A stretch of 64,000 nucleotides of DNA, taken from NCBI RefSeq assembly GCF_003337355.1, contig NZ_QPJW01000005.1, positions 186,001-250,000 of the forward strand, read 5' to 3'. Under the pieces are notes generated by a model. That model made no database searches. It was not told where the DNA came from and saw only the letters and a list, made by a program, of their open reading frames with translations. Position 1 is the first letter of the stretch; each line of letters begins with the position of its first letter. The stretch comes from Fontibacillus phaseoli. GTDB lineage: Bacteria; Bacillota; Bacilli; Paenibacillales; Paenibacillaceae. Positions 34,772-44,206 of this stretch are shown here, one piece after another. Made by a program: the position numbers and the translations under genes.

Positions 34772-34849
34772 AAGAAAACAAGCTCCGGACGGCGTCACGC
34801 CCGCCCGGAAATCCGGGTGGTTACGCCGCCGCCAGAGCTCTGTTTTCTT
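34772..34849. repeat. Long imperfect inverted repeat (about 78 bp)
   Basis: The outer arms AAGAAAACA/TGTTTTCTT, the middle part AGCTC/GAGCT and CGGCGT/ACGCCG, and the inner arms CCGCCCGG/CCGGGTGG fold around an AAAT loop into one long interrupted hairpin. A second, shorter hairpin follows at about 34852-34896 (GAGAGC...TGACA / TGTCA...CTCTC). Neither has a clear T run. No gene is seen at 34754-35009. Confidence 0.65.
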
Positions 34850-35009
34850 GCTGAGAGCCTGCCTGACAAATTACCCCGGGGGATCTGTCAAGCTCTCGTC
34901 TCAAGTGTACACTATGAAATGCATTTCAGATCAAGAATTAATAAAAAATTCTCATATAAATTTATGAATTGCATAAACAGGTCTTGATCATCGACAAGGA
35001 GGTCCCGCC

Positions 35010-35181
35010 GTTGGCCAATATCAAGCAAATCACCGAAGCTGCCGGCGTGTCCGTAACTTCGATCGAACGCCTCCAGTACGCCCGAAATATGAATGCCGTT
35101 CATAGCCGAATTCTCCATCCGGGCCTGCCTACTGTCACGGAGGAGTTCCGCTTTCGCTTGATCGAGCGGGATACGGTATAA
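35010..35181 (+). pseudogene. LacI-family regulator remnant
   Basis: A TTG start at 35010 with AAGGAGG 8 bases upstream opens ANIKQITEAAGVSVTS, the helix-turn-helix of LacI-family regulators. It jumps directly to IERLQYARNMNAVHSRI, which in relatives comes some 25 residues later, and then loses similarity and stops at 35181. The start of the DNA-binding domain is kept, but the second part of the HTH and the whole sugar-binding domain are gone. It is a degraded gene that may have regulated a lost neighbour. Confidence 0.7.
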
Positions 35182-35194
35182 AAGGATCGTCAAA

Positions 35195-35245
35195 AATAAA
35201 GAACCTTCAATACCGCTATTACAGCGATATTGAGGGTTCTTTTTA
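35195..35245 (-). terminator. Terminator of glnS (and of the LacI remnant)
   Basis: An 18-bp imperfect stem built on AGAACCYTCAATA and its complement around an ATTAC-type loop. T-rich runs on both sides make it potentially bidirectional. Confidence 0.85.
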
Positions 35246-35272
35246 CTTATCCGCGGTTTCAAGCGCAGCAGA

Positions 35273-36955
<1,683 letters not shown>

Positions 36956-37032
36956 CCTTTCCGTTCATGGAATCTCTGATTCATATTCTCCGATTTTTCT
37001 TCTTATAAATATACCGATATCTCGTCAAATGT

Positions 37033-37527
37033 TCAATGCGCTTCTACGGGACACCACATCAAAATGTCATCGACATACTGCCCGTCCAGGTAAAATTCTT
37101 CGACAAGCCGGCCTTGCTCCATAAATCCGCAGCTTTGATAAAAAGCGAACGCCTCCGAATTGCTGGCGAGAACGCGCAAAGAGAGCTTGCGGATCCCTTG
37201 CCCGGCGGCATGTTGCTTGACGGCCTCCATCAGCTTGCGCCCTACGCCGCGTCTCTGGTACGAGGGATGAATGGCGATATTAATGTCGTACACATGGCGA
37301 TTGCTCTCCAAGGGAGTCGGAGAATCAAATCCCAAATACCCGCAAATCTCCTCGCCAATCCCGGCGATGAGCTGACTCCCCGGCGGGCATTTCTGCAAAT
37401 AATGCTCCCGGGACTTCCATTCAATTTGCGCCGGGGTCGAGTGCTCGTCCCAAACCAGTGAGTCAAGCTCCATAAGCGCTCCCGCATCGCCCATTTGCGA
37501 CAATCGAATCCAGATGGAATCGGACAC
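37033..37527 (-). CDS. GNAT-family N-acetyltransferase
   Basis: A 164-residue acetyltransferase of unknown acceptor. The acetyl-CoA motif is IAIHPSYQRRGVGRKLMEAV and the end block is NSEAFAFYQSCGFMEQGRLVEEFY. The start is GTG at 37525-37527 with AAGGAAG 9 bases upstream, since no ATG precedes the conserved region. It lies between glnS and an MFS gene on the same strand with gaps of about 75 bases, so cotranscription is possible. Confidence 0.88.
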   Translation of the reverse strand: MSDSIWIRLSQMGDAGALMELDSLVWDEHSTPAQIEWKSREHYLQKCPPGSQLIAGIGEEICGYLGFDSPTPLESNRHVYDINIAIHPSYQRRGVGRKLMEAVKQHAAGQGIRKLSLRVLASNSEAFAFYQSCGFMEQGRLVEEFYLDGQYVDDILMWCPVEAH

Positions 37528-37598
37528 AGGTTCCCACTTCCTTTCCGTCCAACAAAACTATAAGTGAGTTAAATCAGATTATACACAAAAATGCAGGC

Positions 37599-38819
37599 CT
37601 ACGCTGCATGCGTGATTTCGCTCTTGGCATCACGGTTCATATACGCATGAACCAGGAACGCAATCACAGCCAGCACGGAGATCGTAACCGCGAGCCATGC
37701 TACCGGTATGAGCCCGTTCCAGTCGAACAAGACGCCCATAGCGTAAGGGCCCACCACTCTGCCCGCGGCGCCCATCCCACCGACCACGCCCAGATAGAAC
37801 GGCGCCGACTTGCCCGTCCGGTCCGAAATGAACGAAGGAATCGCCGGAGAAATCAGCATTTCCCCGAAGGTGGTCAACACCATGGCAAACACCATCCCAG
37901 GATAAGTATGGAAACCTAAGATCGATACATAACCCAGCATGTAAAATATCGCGCTAGCCGTTAATTGCGCTTCGGCCGATCCGGCAAAGGTCCGCTTGAT
38001 CCAAAGAATAAACGGCTGCCCGACAAAGATCAACACCCCGTTCAGCGTCCAGAGAATACTGTAATTCCATTCCGGCATCCCTTTGGAAATCGTAAACGGC
38101 GACACCCCGTTGTTCCAGACACAATTGCCGAGCCATAGAAAGAAGGAACCTATGCCCATAAAGAGATACACGTTGTAACGGCTCAACAACTTCCAGGTAT
38201 CCTGCCCTTCCGGGGTTGATTTGCGTTTTTCGAGATGCATGGTTCCCTCGTTTTTTTGAACCTTGTTCAAATAAATCCAGAAGAAAACCGCAAATGCCGC
38301 CGAAATCGTTCCGTTTAAAATAAAACTCATATCATAGGAAATGCGGGCCAAAAATCCGCTGAGCGCGGTTCCCAGCGCTACCCCAATATTGTTCGCAACA
38401 TAGATGACATTAAACAATTCTCCCCGCCGCTCCGCAAAACGGAAGCCGATAAAAGCCTGAATGGCCGGCATGGACATAGCGTTAAAGAAGCCGATCAGCC
38501 CCATAAGCAGCATAAACAAGGACCAATTCCCGCTACCGAGCGGGAGCAGAAGCAGGAACAGCGCGTTTAGCCCCACGCCGCCGACGATGAGCTTTTTCAC
38601 GCCCAGTTTATGATATAACGAGCCTCCGAGAACTTGCCCGGCGATGCCGCCCAGTGACATGACCAGGATCACCAGACCGGCATCCGTGACCGTCCGTCCC
38701 AGCACCTTGAACACGAACATTGTGATCAGCGGCCACATCAAAGACCCTCCGGCCGAGCTGATCAGACTGGCGACAAGAAATATCTTTACTTCTCGCGGAT
38801 AAGACTGTAACCATTTCAT
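37599..38819 (-). CDS. MFS transporter (multidrug-type)
   Basis: A 406-residue 12-helix carrier. The loop 2-3 motif is GQVLGGSLYHKLGVKKLIVGG, and the first helix follows MKWLQSYPREVKIFLVASLISSAG, typical of the YttB-like drug/H+ antiporter branch of Bacilli. The substrate is unknown. It is followed by an acetyltransferase gene on the same strand; the pairing of export and acetylation could point to detoxification, but this is only inference. Confidence 0.85.
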   Translation of the reverse strand: MKWLQSYPREVKIFLVASLISSAGGSLMWPLITMFVFKVLGRTVTDAGLVILVMSLGGIAGQVLGGSLYHKLGVKKLIVGGVGLNALFLLLLPLGSGNWSLFMLLMGLIGFFNAMSMPAIQAFIGFRFAERRGELFNVIYVANNIGVALGTALSGFLARISYDMSFILNGTISAAFAVFFWIYLNKVQKNEGTMHLEKRKSTPEGQDTWKLLSRYNVYLFMGIGSFFLWLGNCVWNNGVSPFTISKGMPEWNYSILWTLNGVLIFVGQPFILWIKRTFAGSAEAQLTASAIFYMLGYVSILGFHTYPGMVFAMVLTTFGEMLISPAIPSFISDRTGKSAPFYLGVVGGMGAAGRVVGPYAMGVLFDWNGLIPVAWLAVTISVLAVIAFLVHAYMNRDAKSEITHAA

Positions 38820-38876
38820 TCTCTATCTCTCCCCCCTTGCTAAGCCCTTAACACCCGTTAATTTCTGAAGACTATA

Positions 38877-38917
38877 GAAAAAGTGACAAGGAAGCCCCCT
38901 TCAGGCTTCCTTGTCAC
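38877..38917 (-). terminator. Terminator of the molybdoenzyme gene
   Basis: A perfect 14-bp stem (GTGACAAGGAAGCC and its complement) with a 7-base loop and TTTTTC after it on the minus strand. Confidence 0.88.
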
Positions 38918-39000
38918 CGCCATTTTTATCAGTGAATGTAAGTATTTGCAGCCCAGATTATCATAGTATCGCTTAAATGGGCCGAATTTCGCAAGTACAT

Positions 39001-41067
39001 TTATTGACGCTTTACATCGACAACGGTTGAGAAAAAGACGGCCCCGCCGCCCATGTCGGCGAGCCGGTCTGGCGTAAGGGCGTTAACGCGGCGCCGCTGG
39101 CCGCCCTGCTCCCACCATAAGCCCTGGCTTACTACCGTGCCCGGCAGCATTTTGCTTTCGACAGCAGCTTTAACTTGGTAGCTGCCCCTGTCGTTCCAGA
39201 CAACGACCTCGTCGCCGTCCTCAATGCCGCGCGCCGCCGCATCCTCCGGATGGATTTGCAGCAGCGGGCTTTTCTCCAGCGCTTTCAGCTTCTCCACATT
39301 GCCGAAGGTCGAGTTCAAAAAGCTGTGATTCGGCGGCGAAACGAACATGAGCGGATAAGTCGCCTTCTCCCCGGGCCGGTTCTCTCCGTCGTATCCTTCT
39401 TGAAGCGGGATGTACGTCGGCAACGGAGGAAGCCCGGCCTCCGCCATTTTCGCCGAATACAATTCGATTTTGCCGGAAGGCGTCGAGAGCGTATCAAGAT
39501 AGTGCTTCTGATGCCGCATGTCCAGCTTAACCATTCGATGTTCCTTTAAGCCCTCCAGCGTAATCCCATCCAGATAAGGATTCTCCGAAAAATCCAGCGC
39601 CTGCCGGATCATATCTTCTTCCGTATCCCGGAAGGCTTCTTCTTCAAAGCCCATGGCCTCAGCCAGCAGGCGGAACACTTCCACATTGCTCTTGCTCTCG
39701 CCCCGTGCCGGAATGACCGGCTCCTGAAGCTGAACATAGTGATGCCAGTACGAGCTGTACAGATCCGTATTCTCAAAGGTCGATGTTGCCGGCAGCACGA
39801 TGTCCGCATACTTGGCCGTATCGGTCAGGAATAAATCATGGACTACCATAAACAAGTCTTCCCGGCTTAATCCCCGCTCGACCTTGCCCGTATCCGGCGC
39901 AACCACAGCCGGGTTCGAGCAGTAAACGAACATGGCCCGAATCGGCGGATCCAGGGTTAGCAGCGCTTCACCGATCCGGTTCATGTTGATCGTCCGGACA
40001 TGGTCATCTTGCCTTAAATCCGGAAGTTCCAGCGCTTCCGAATTCATATTGGCATAAGCGCCATTCGACTTGAACGCGCCGCCGCCCGGGACAAGCCACT
40101 GGCCGGTCAGCGCCGGCAGGCAGCTGATCGTGCGGATCGCCATCCCGCCGTTGTCATGGTGCTGAAGCCCGTTGCCCATATGAATGTAAGCGGGAGAAGT
40201 CTCCGCATACATCACCGCCAGGGCTTCAATATCTCCGGCGGGCACCCCGGTAATCGCCGACACGCGCTCCGGCGTATAGGTTTTCACATGTTCGCGGAGC
40301 TCTTCATGGCCAATGGTATATCGTTTAAGGAACCCTTCATTCACTAGGTTCCGTGCAAACAGCACATGCATCATCCCGAGCGCCAACGCGCTGTCCGTCC
40401 CCGGATAAAGCGGGATGAACCAGTCGGCTCTTTGCCCGGTACGGTTGCGGTGAACGTCGATCACCACCAGCTTCGCACCCTGCTTCCGAGCCTTCTCGAT
40501 CAGAGCAATCTGATGCATATTCGTGCTTACTAGATTGCCGCCCCACACAATGATCAGCTTCGCTTTTACCGTATCCTCCGGACTGGTGCCTCCGCCAAAG
40601 CCCATCGTGTAGTTCCAGCCGGTATTTCCCGCCGCCGTGCAAATTGCCCGATGCAGCTTGGAAGACCCCAGCCGGTTGAAAAACCGCTTGTCCATCCCTT
40701 CCACGCTAAGAATCCCCATATTTCCGTAAAAGTTGTACGGCAAAATGCTTTCGGGTCCGTGCTCCCGAATCAGTTTCCGATACCGACCGGCAATTTCCGC
40801 GATCGCTTCGTCCCAGCTAATGACTTCAAATTTACCCTCGCCTTTTGCGCCAATACGTCTCATCGGATGCAGTACACGCTCCGGATGATAAACCCGCTCG
40901 GCCATGTTCCGCACTTTGTTGCAGATCGCACCCTGCGTAATGGGGTGATCGGGATTCCCCGTTACTTTCACGATTTTTCCGTTCTCTTTATGCAATAGCA
41001 AACCACAGGTATCCGGGCAATCAAGCGGACACACCGCGGGAAATATTCCGTTCTCCTCTCGGATCAT
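39001..41067 (-). CDS. Bis-MGD molybdopterin oxidoreductase with a 4Fe-4S site
   Basis: A 688-residue catalytic subunit of the DMSO-reductase superfamily. The N-terminus holds the Fe-S motif C-x3-C-x3-C-x27-C (Cys13, 17, 21 and 49) in AVCPLDCPDTCG. MGD-binding blocks such as IVWGGNLVSTNMHQIALIEKARKQGAKLVVID and the C-terminal molydop_binding domain (LMFVSPPNHSFLNSTFGNV) follow. There is no Tat signal, so it is cytosolic. Formate-dehydrogenase-, thiosulfate- and polysulfide-type enzymes share this layout; no Sec/Cys signature decides the substrate. No small or membrane subunit is adjacent. GGAGGGG precedes the ATG. Confidence 0.88.
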   Translation of the reverse strand: MIREENGIFPAVCPLDCPDTCGLLLHKENGKIVKVTGNPDHPITQGAICNKVRNMAERVYHPERVLHPMRRIGAKGEGKFEVISWDEAIAEIAGRYRKLIREHGPESILPYNFYGNMGILSVEGMDKRFFNRLGSSKLHRAICTAAGNTGWNYTMGFGGGTSPEDTVKAKLIIVWGGNLVSTNMHQIALIEKARKQGAKLVVIDVHRNRTGQRADWFIPLYPGTDSALALGMMHVLFARNLVNEGFLKRYTIGHEELREHVKTYTPERVSAITGVPAGDIEALAVMYAETSPAYIHMGNGLQHHDNGGMAIRTISCLPALTGQWLVPGGGAFKSNGAYANMNSEALELPDLRQDDHVRTINMNRIGEALLTLDPPIRAMFVYCSNPAVVAPDTGKVERGLSREDLFMVVHDLFLTDTAKYADIVLPATSTFENTDLYSSYWHHYVQLQEPVIPARGESKSNVEVFRLLAEAMGFEEEAFRDTEEDMIRQALDFSENPYLDGITLEGLKEHRMVKLDMRHQKHYLDTLSTPSGKIELYSAKMAEAGLPPLPTYIPLQEGYDGENRPGEKATYPLMFVSPPNHSFLNSTFGNVEKLKALEKSPLLQIHPEDAAARGIEDGDEVVVWNDRGSYQVKAAVESKMLPGTVVSQGLWWEQGGQRRRVNALTPDRLADMGGGAVFFSTVVDVKRQ

Positions 41068-41092
41068 GCAACCATCCCCTCCTGATTCATTT

Positions 41093-41121
41093 ATTGTAGA
41101 AAAAAGCCCCGTCCCTGTCTA
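41093..41121 (-). promoter_or_regulatory. Putative sigma-A promoter of the molybdoenzyme gene
   Basis: On the minus strand TAGACA, 17 bases, TACAAT, ending 26 bases before the start codon. Confidence 0.5.
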
Positions 41122-41223
41122 CTGGGAGGAAGGTGGAAAAGCGCGTACAGCTCGCAGGGCGGGGAGACACGTGAGAGATAGTGAGTGTAGTTGGAAACCG
41201 CAGCGGCGGCATACCCTACAAAC

Positions 41224-41256
41224 ATAAAAAAGCTGCCCCCCATTAAGAGGCAGCAG
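41224..41256 (-). terminator. Terminator of the formate/nitrite channel gene
   Basis: GCTGCC and GGCAGC arms with TTTTTT after them on the minus strand, about 30 bases after the stop. Confidence 0.8.
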
Positions 41257-41287
41257 CCTTATTGATCTATCTATGCAAATATTCCGG

Positions 41288-42130
41288 TTAAGCCGATTTG
41301 TTGGTGGTTGCAGCTACGTTTCCCGCCGCATGTTCGCCCGGCGAAGCAGCCGATGCACCCTTGTCTTTCAAATAGGCCATCCAGTAAGCTGCGGACACAA
41401 ACAGGGCGCCGCCCGTCAGATTTCCCAGCCATACAGGTACGAAATTTTTGAAATATTCTCCCCAGGAGAAATACCCTTCGAATATGGCCGCAGGAATCAA
41501 AAACATATTGGCAACAACGTGCTGGAACCCGATCGCGACGAACGCCATGGTCGGAAACCAGATCCCGAGAATTTTACCGCTCATATTATCCGCGCCATAG
41601 GAGAGCCATACGGCAAGCGCGACGAGCCAGTTACAGCCGATCCCCGACACAAAAGCTTGAAGAAAGCTGTCATCCAGTTTATGTCCCGCCATATCCACGA
41701 GTTTCTCCAAATATACCCCGCTGGAGGTTAATCCGACGACATGCCCGAAGAAGTAAGCGACAAACAGGGCACCCACAAAGTTGCTGATTGTAATCAGCAC
41801 CAGGTTTTTGCACATTTCGCCAGTCGTTATTTTCTTGGCCATCCGGGATAACGGCACCGCCATCATATTCCCCGTCAGCAATTCCCCGCCGGCAAGCAGC
41901 ACCAGAATCAGTCCGACCGGGAACACTGCCGCGCCGATAAAGGTCGCGAAGCTGCCCCATTCTTTCGGAGCTCCTGCAATAACGCGTATATCAAGCAAGA
42001 ATCCGAGGGCGATAAAGGCGCCGCCCAGAAATCCAAGGATCAAAACCGTCAACAATGGATTGTGCGCTTTTTTGACACCCATCTCAACCGTCACTTTGGC
42101 AATTTGATCGGGTTTATTGTAAGCCATCAT
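41288..42130 (-). CDS. Formate/nitrite transporter family channel (FocA/NirC-like)
   Basis: A pentameric membrane channel for formate, nitrite or related monovalent anions. The protein has 280 residues and six hydrophobic helices. The family blocks LGGAFIALGFLLDIRVIAG and GNMMAVPLSRMAKKITTGE (loop after helix 2) are present, and VSGIGCNWLVALAVWLSYGADNMSGKILGIWFPTMAFVAIGFQHVVANMF carries the conserved central histidine. Lying between the molybdoenzyme and NADH oxidase genes, it fits formate handling in anaerobic growth (inference). A Rex/Fnr-type site lies about 110 bases upstream. Confidence 0.92.
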   Translation of the reverse strand: MMAYNKPDQIAKVTVEMGVKKAHNPLLTVLILGFLGGAFIALGFLLDIRVIAGAPKEWGSFATFIGAAVFPVGLILVLLAGGELLTGNMMAVPLSRMAKKITTGEMCKNLVLITISNFVGALFVAYFFGHVVGLTSSGVYLEKLVDMAGHKLDDSFLQAFVSGIGCNWLVALAVWLSYGADNMSGKILGIWFPTMAFVAIGFQHVVANMFLIPAAIFEGYFSWGEYFKNFVPVWLGNLTGGALFVSAAYWMAYLKDKGASAASPGEHAAGNVAATTNKSA

Positions 42131-42235
42131 TCATTCTCCTTTAAGACTTGTTTGTAAACTCCCCTGTTCCACTGTTATTGTAACTTGAGCCTTACCGTCC
42201 AATAAGTAACATAAGTCACGACACCGCTTACATAT

Positions 42236-42251
42236 AGTGAATTTTTTCACA
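42236..42251 (-). promoter_or_regulatory. Rex/Fnr-type site before the formate/nitrite channel gene
   Basis: AGTGA-N6-TCACA (plus strand), one mismatch from TGTGA-N6-TCACA. With its flanks it reads close to the Rex consensus TTGTGAA-N4-TTCACAA. A weak TATATG box follows on the minus strand, so the site would lie in the -35/-10 spacer as at nox. Confidence 0.5.
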
Positions 42252-42285
42252 CTCACATTGGCATGTTCTACCTGACAAATGTATG

Positions 42286-42332
42286 TAAAAAAGAAAACAG
42301 CCCCCTCCGGAATTAAATCCTGCGGCGGCTGT
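42286..42332 (-). terminator. Terminator of nox
   Basis: AACAGCC and GGCTGTT arms of an interrupted hairpin, followed on the minus strand by TTCTTTTTT. It lies 30 bases after the stop. Confidence 0.75.
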
Positions 42333-42361
42333 TCGAGACTAAATCATATATATTAAGAAGG

Positions 42362-43723
42362 TTAAGCTTGAACCGTTTCGCGTTCCGGCACTTGCGGCAA
42401 CGCTCCAAGGCCTGCGCTGTTCAGGAAGTTCCATGGTTTGTTGTAATGCGGCTGGAAGAAGAAATCGACGAACGCAAGCTCTTCCATCTTCATGCCGTTC
42501 TGAATGCAAACCGAGATAGTGTTGATCGATTGCGTCAAGTCCACCTTCGACATGATCTGAGCACCCAGAATGCGTCTTGTTGCCTTTTCATAAACTACTT
42601 TCAGCATCACAGGTTCATGCGTCGGCATAAACTCCGGACGGTAGTTATCGGTAATCATAACCGCTTCCGCATCGATTCCGGCTTCCTTGGCCGAAGCTTC
42701 CGTCATCCCGGTTCCCGCAATGTTGTCCTCGTAAATTTTAATGCCCGAAGTCCCTTGGGTTCCCATATACTTCACGGTTGGCGCCACCAGGTTGCGGGCT
42801 ACCAGCGTTCCCATCCGGACCGCGTTGGTTGCGAGCGGAATGTAGGCATGCTTCTTCGTCGGGTTATAGAAAACCGCGCAGCTATCGCCTGCCGCATACA
42901 CGTCCGGCGCGCTGGTCCGCATATATTCATCCACGATGATCGCGCCGTTGCCGAGCATATCGACTTGCCCTTTGAGCAGTTCGGTGTTCGGCCGGAAACC
43001 GATGCACATAATAACAAGGTCGGCGTTGTATTGGCCGCGGTCCGTGACCACTCGAGCCACTTTGCCGTTTTCGCCTGTGAATCTTGTAACTTTCTCGCCT
43101 AAAGCAAGAGTAATTCCGTGTTCGCGGAGCGACTCCTCGATTTTATCCGTATATTCAGCATCCAAATACTTGCTCAAAATGCGATCCTCCGCATCGATCA
43201 GCGTTACCTGTTTGCCATTTAACTGGAACGCCTCGACCAGTTCGACGCCGATATAACCTGCGCCTACAACCACGATGTTTTTAGCTTGCTGCGCCTTCTC
43301 GATGATCGTGTTCGAATGATTGAAGTTTTTCGAGAGCAAAATATTTTCCAGCTCAATGCCTTCAAACTTCGGTACGATCGGCCACGAACCAGTCGTAACG
43401 ATCAGCTTGTCGAACGAATCATTAAACTCTTCGCCGGTAGTCAAGTTGCGCGCTCGCAGCGTTTTCCCGGCTGCATCCACCGAAGTCACTTCATGGCGCA
43501 TGTTTGTTTTAACACCCAGCTCGGCGAGTTGCTCCGGCGACGAATAGAACAATCCTTGAGGATCTTTAACCATGCCGCCTACGTAAAGGGCGATCCCGCA
43601 CGACAGAAACGAAATGTTATCATTACGCTCATACACCGTGATTTCCGCATCCGGGTAAAGCTTGGCTGTATTGACAATGGCTGCTGTTCCTGCGTGAGTA
43701 CATCCGATAACTGCTACTTTCAT
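42362..43723 (-). CDS. nox: NADH oxidase, FAD-dependent (Nox/CoA-disulfide-reductase family)
   Basis: Oxidises NADH with O2, regenerating NAD+. The 453-residue protein has the FAD motif VAVIGCTHAGTAA, the redox-active Cys42 in ISFLSCGIALYVGG, the NAD motif IVVVGAGYIGVELVEAF and FAD block PDVYAAGDSCAVFY. Cys42 is the residue that cycles through a sulfenic acid in water-forming Nox enzymes; related enzymes reduce CoA disulfide, so some doubt remains. AGGAGG precedes the ATG at 43723. The promoter carries two Rex-type operators, matching repression by Rex when NADH is low. Confidence 0.9.
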   Translation of the reverse strand: MKVAVIGCTHAGTAAIVNTAKLYPDAEITVYERNDNISFLSCGIALYVGGMVKDPQGLFYSSPEQLAELGVKTNMRHEVTSVDAAGKTLRARNLTTGEEFNDSFDKLIVTTGSWPIVPKFEGIELENILLSKNFNHSNTIIEKAQQAKNIVVVGAGYIGVELVEAFQLNGKQVTLIDAEDRILSKYLDAEYTDKIEESLREHGITLALGEKVTRFTGENGKVARVVTDRGQYNADLVIMCIGFRPNTELLKGQVDMLGNGAIIVDEYMRTSAPDVYAAGDSCAVFYNPTKKHAYIPLATNAVRMGTLVARNLVAPTVKYMGTQGTSGIKIYEDNIAGTGMTEASAKEAGIDAEAVMITDNYRPEFMPTHEPVMLKVVYEKATRRILGAQIMSKVDLTQSINTISVCIQNGMKMEELAFVDFFFQPHYNKPWNFLNSAGLGALPQVPERETVQA

Positions 43724-43812
43724 GGTTTCTTCCTCCTAATGTCCCCTCAGTCTAGTTTCATTTTTTATATCGGGGTTTATTTGTGATTTTTTTTACTTAC
43801 AATTTTAAAAGA

Positions 43813-43868
43813 TTGTGATTTTGTTCACCTAATACCCTTATTATAGTGTGACATTTTTCACATTGCAA
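43813..43868 (-). promoter_or_regulatory. nox promoter with two Rex-type operators
   Basis: On the minus strand TTGCAA (43863-43868), 17 bases, TATAAT (43840-43845). The spacer contains TGTGAAAAATGTCACA (43847-43862), a perfect TGTGA-N6-TCACA dyad. A second site, GGTGAACAAAATCACAA (43813-43829), covers the inferred start. The two centres are 33 bp apart, about three helical turns. Placement suits a repressor, and Rex is the best candidate for an NADH oxidase gene. Confidence 0.65.
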
Positions 43869-44165
43869 GAGGTAAATTCGCATTTCGAAAAATATTCACA
43901 ATTTTAAGTATTTGCTTTTCAATCTCTTCTCGTCTACCCTGTCTTCCGGAAACAGTTGCAAATTGCGTTCCGCTTATTGTTTTCGAGTATTCGAAAAAAT
44001 AACCACTCCCTGGGAAGTAAATGCAGCGTGGAGATGACCAATCAATCAAGATAATCGAAGTAGCACTTAACCCTGCCTCATTGAAATAACTCCAATGAGC
44101 GGGCCTCCTATGCTTAACGCCCTCCTACGGGCAAGCTCTTAATATAATGCACTAAGGAACAACAT
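43869..44165. other. Intergenic stretch without a recognisable gene
   Basis: Nothing convincing is coded here. A 63-codon frame on the minus strand lacks a ribosome site and family features. Short inverted repeats (CTCATTG/CAATGAG near 44069-44099 and GCCC/GGGC near 44120) are visible. Confidence 0.5.
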
Positions 44166-44200
44166 ACAAAAAACCCGACCAGCGCAAGCCAGTCGGGTTC
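44166..44200 (-). terminator. Terminator of the siderophore uptake operon
   Basis: AACCCGACT and GGTCGGGTT arms with TTTTTT after them on the minus strand, a few bases after the permease stop. Confidence 0.88.
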
Positions 44201-44206
44201 TCGCTT

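Noticed and set aside
34800-34835. T-box-like string GGGTGGTTACGCCG
   Set aside because: It is close to the T-box core AGGGTGGNACCGCG but lies in the 3' arm of a hairpin, with no stem I or terminator arrangement, and no amino-acid gene follows on that strand.
43858-44049. 63-codon frame on the minus strand upstream of nox
   Set aside because: It overlaps the nox operator region, lacks a ribosome site and resembles no family.
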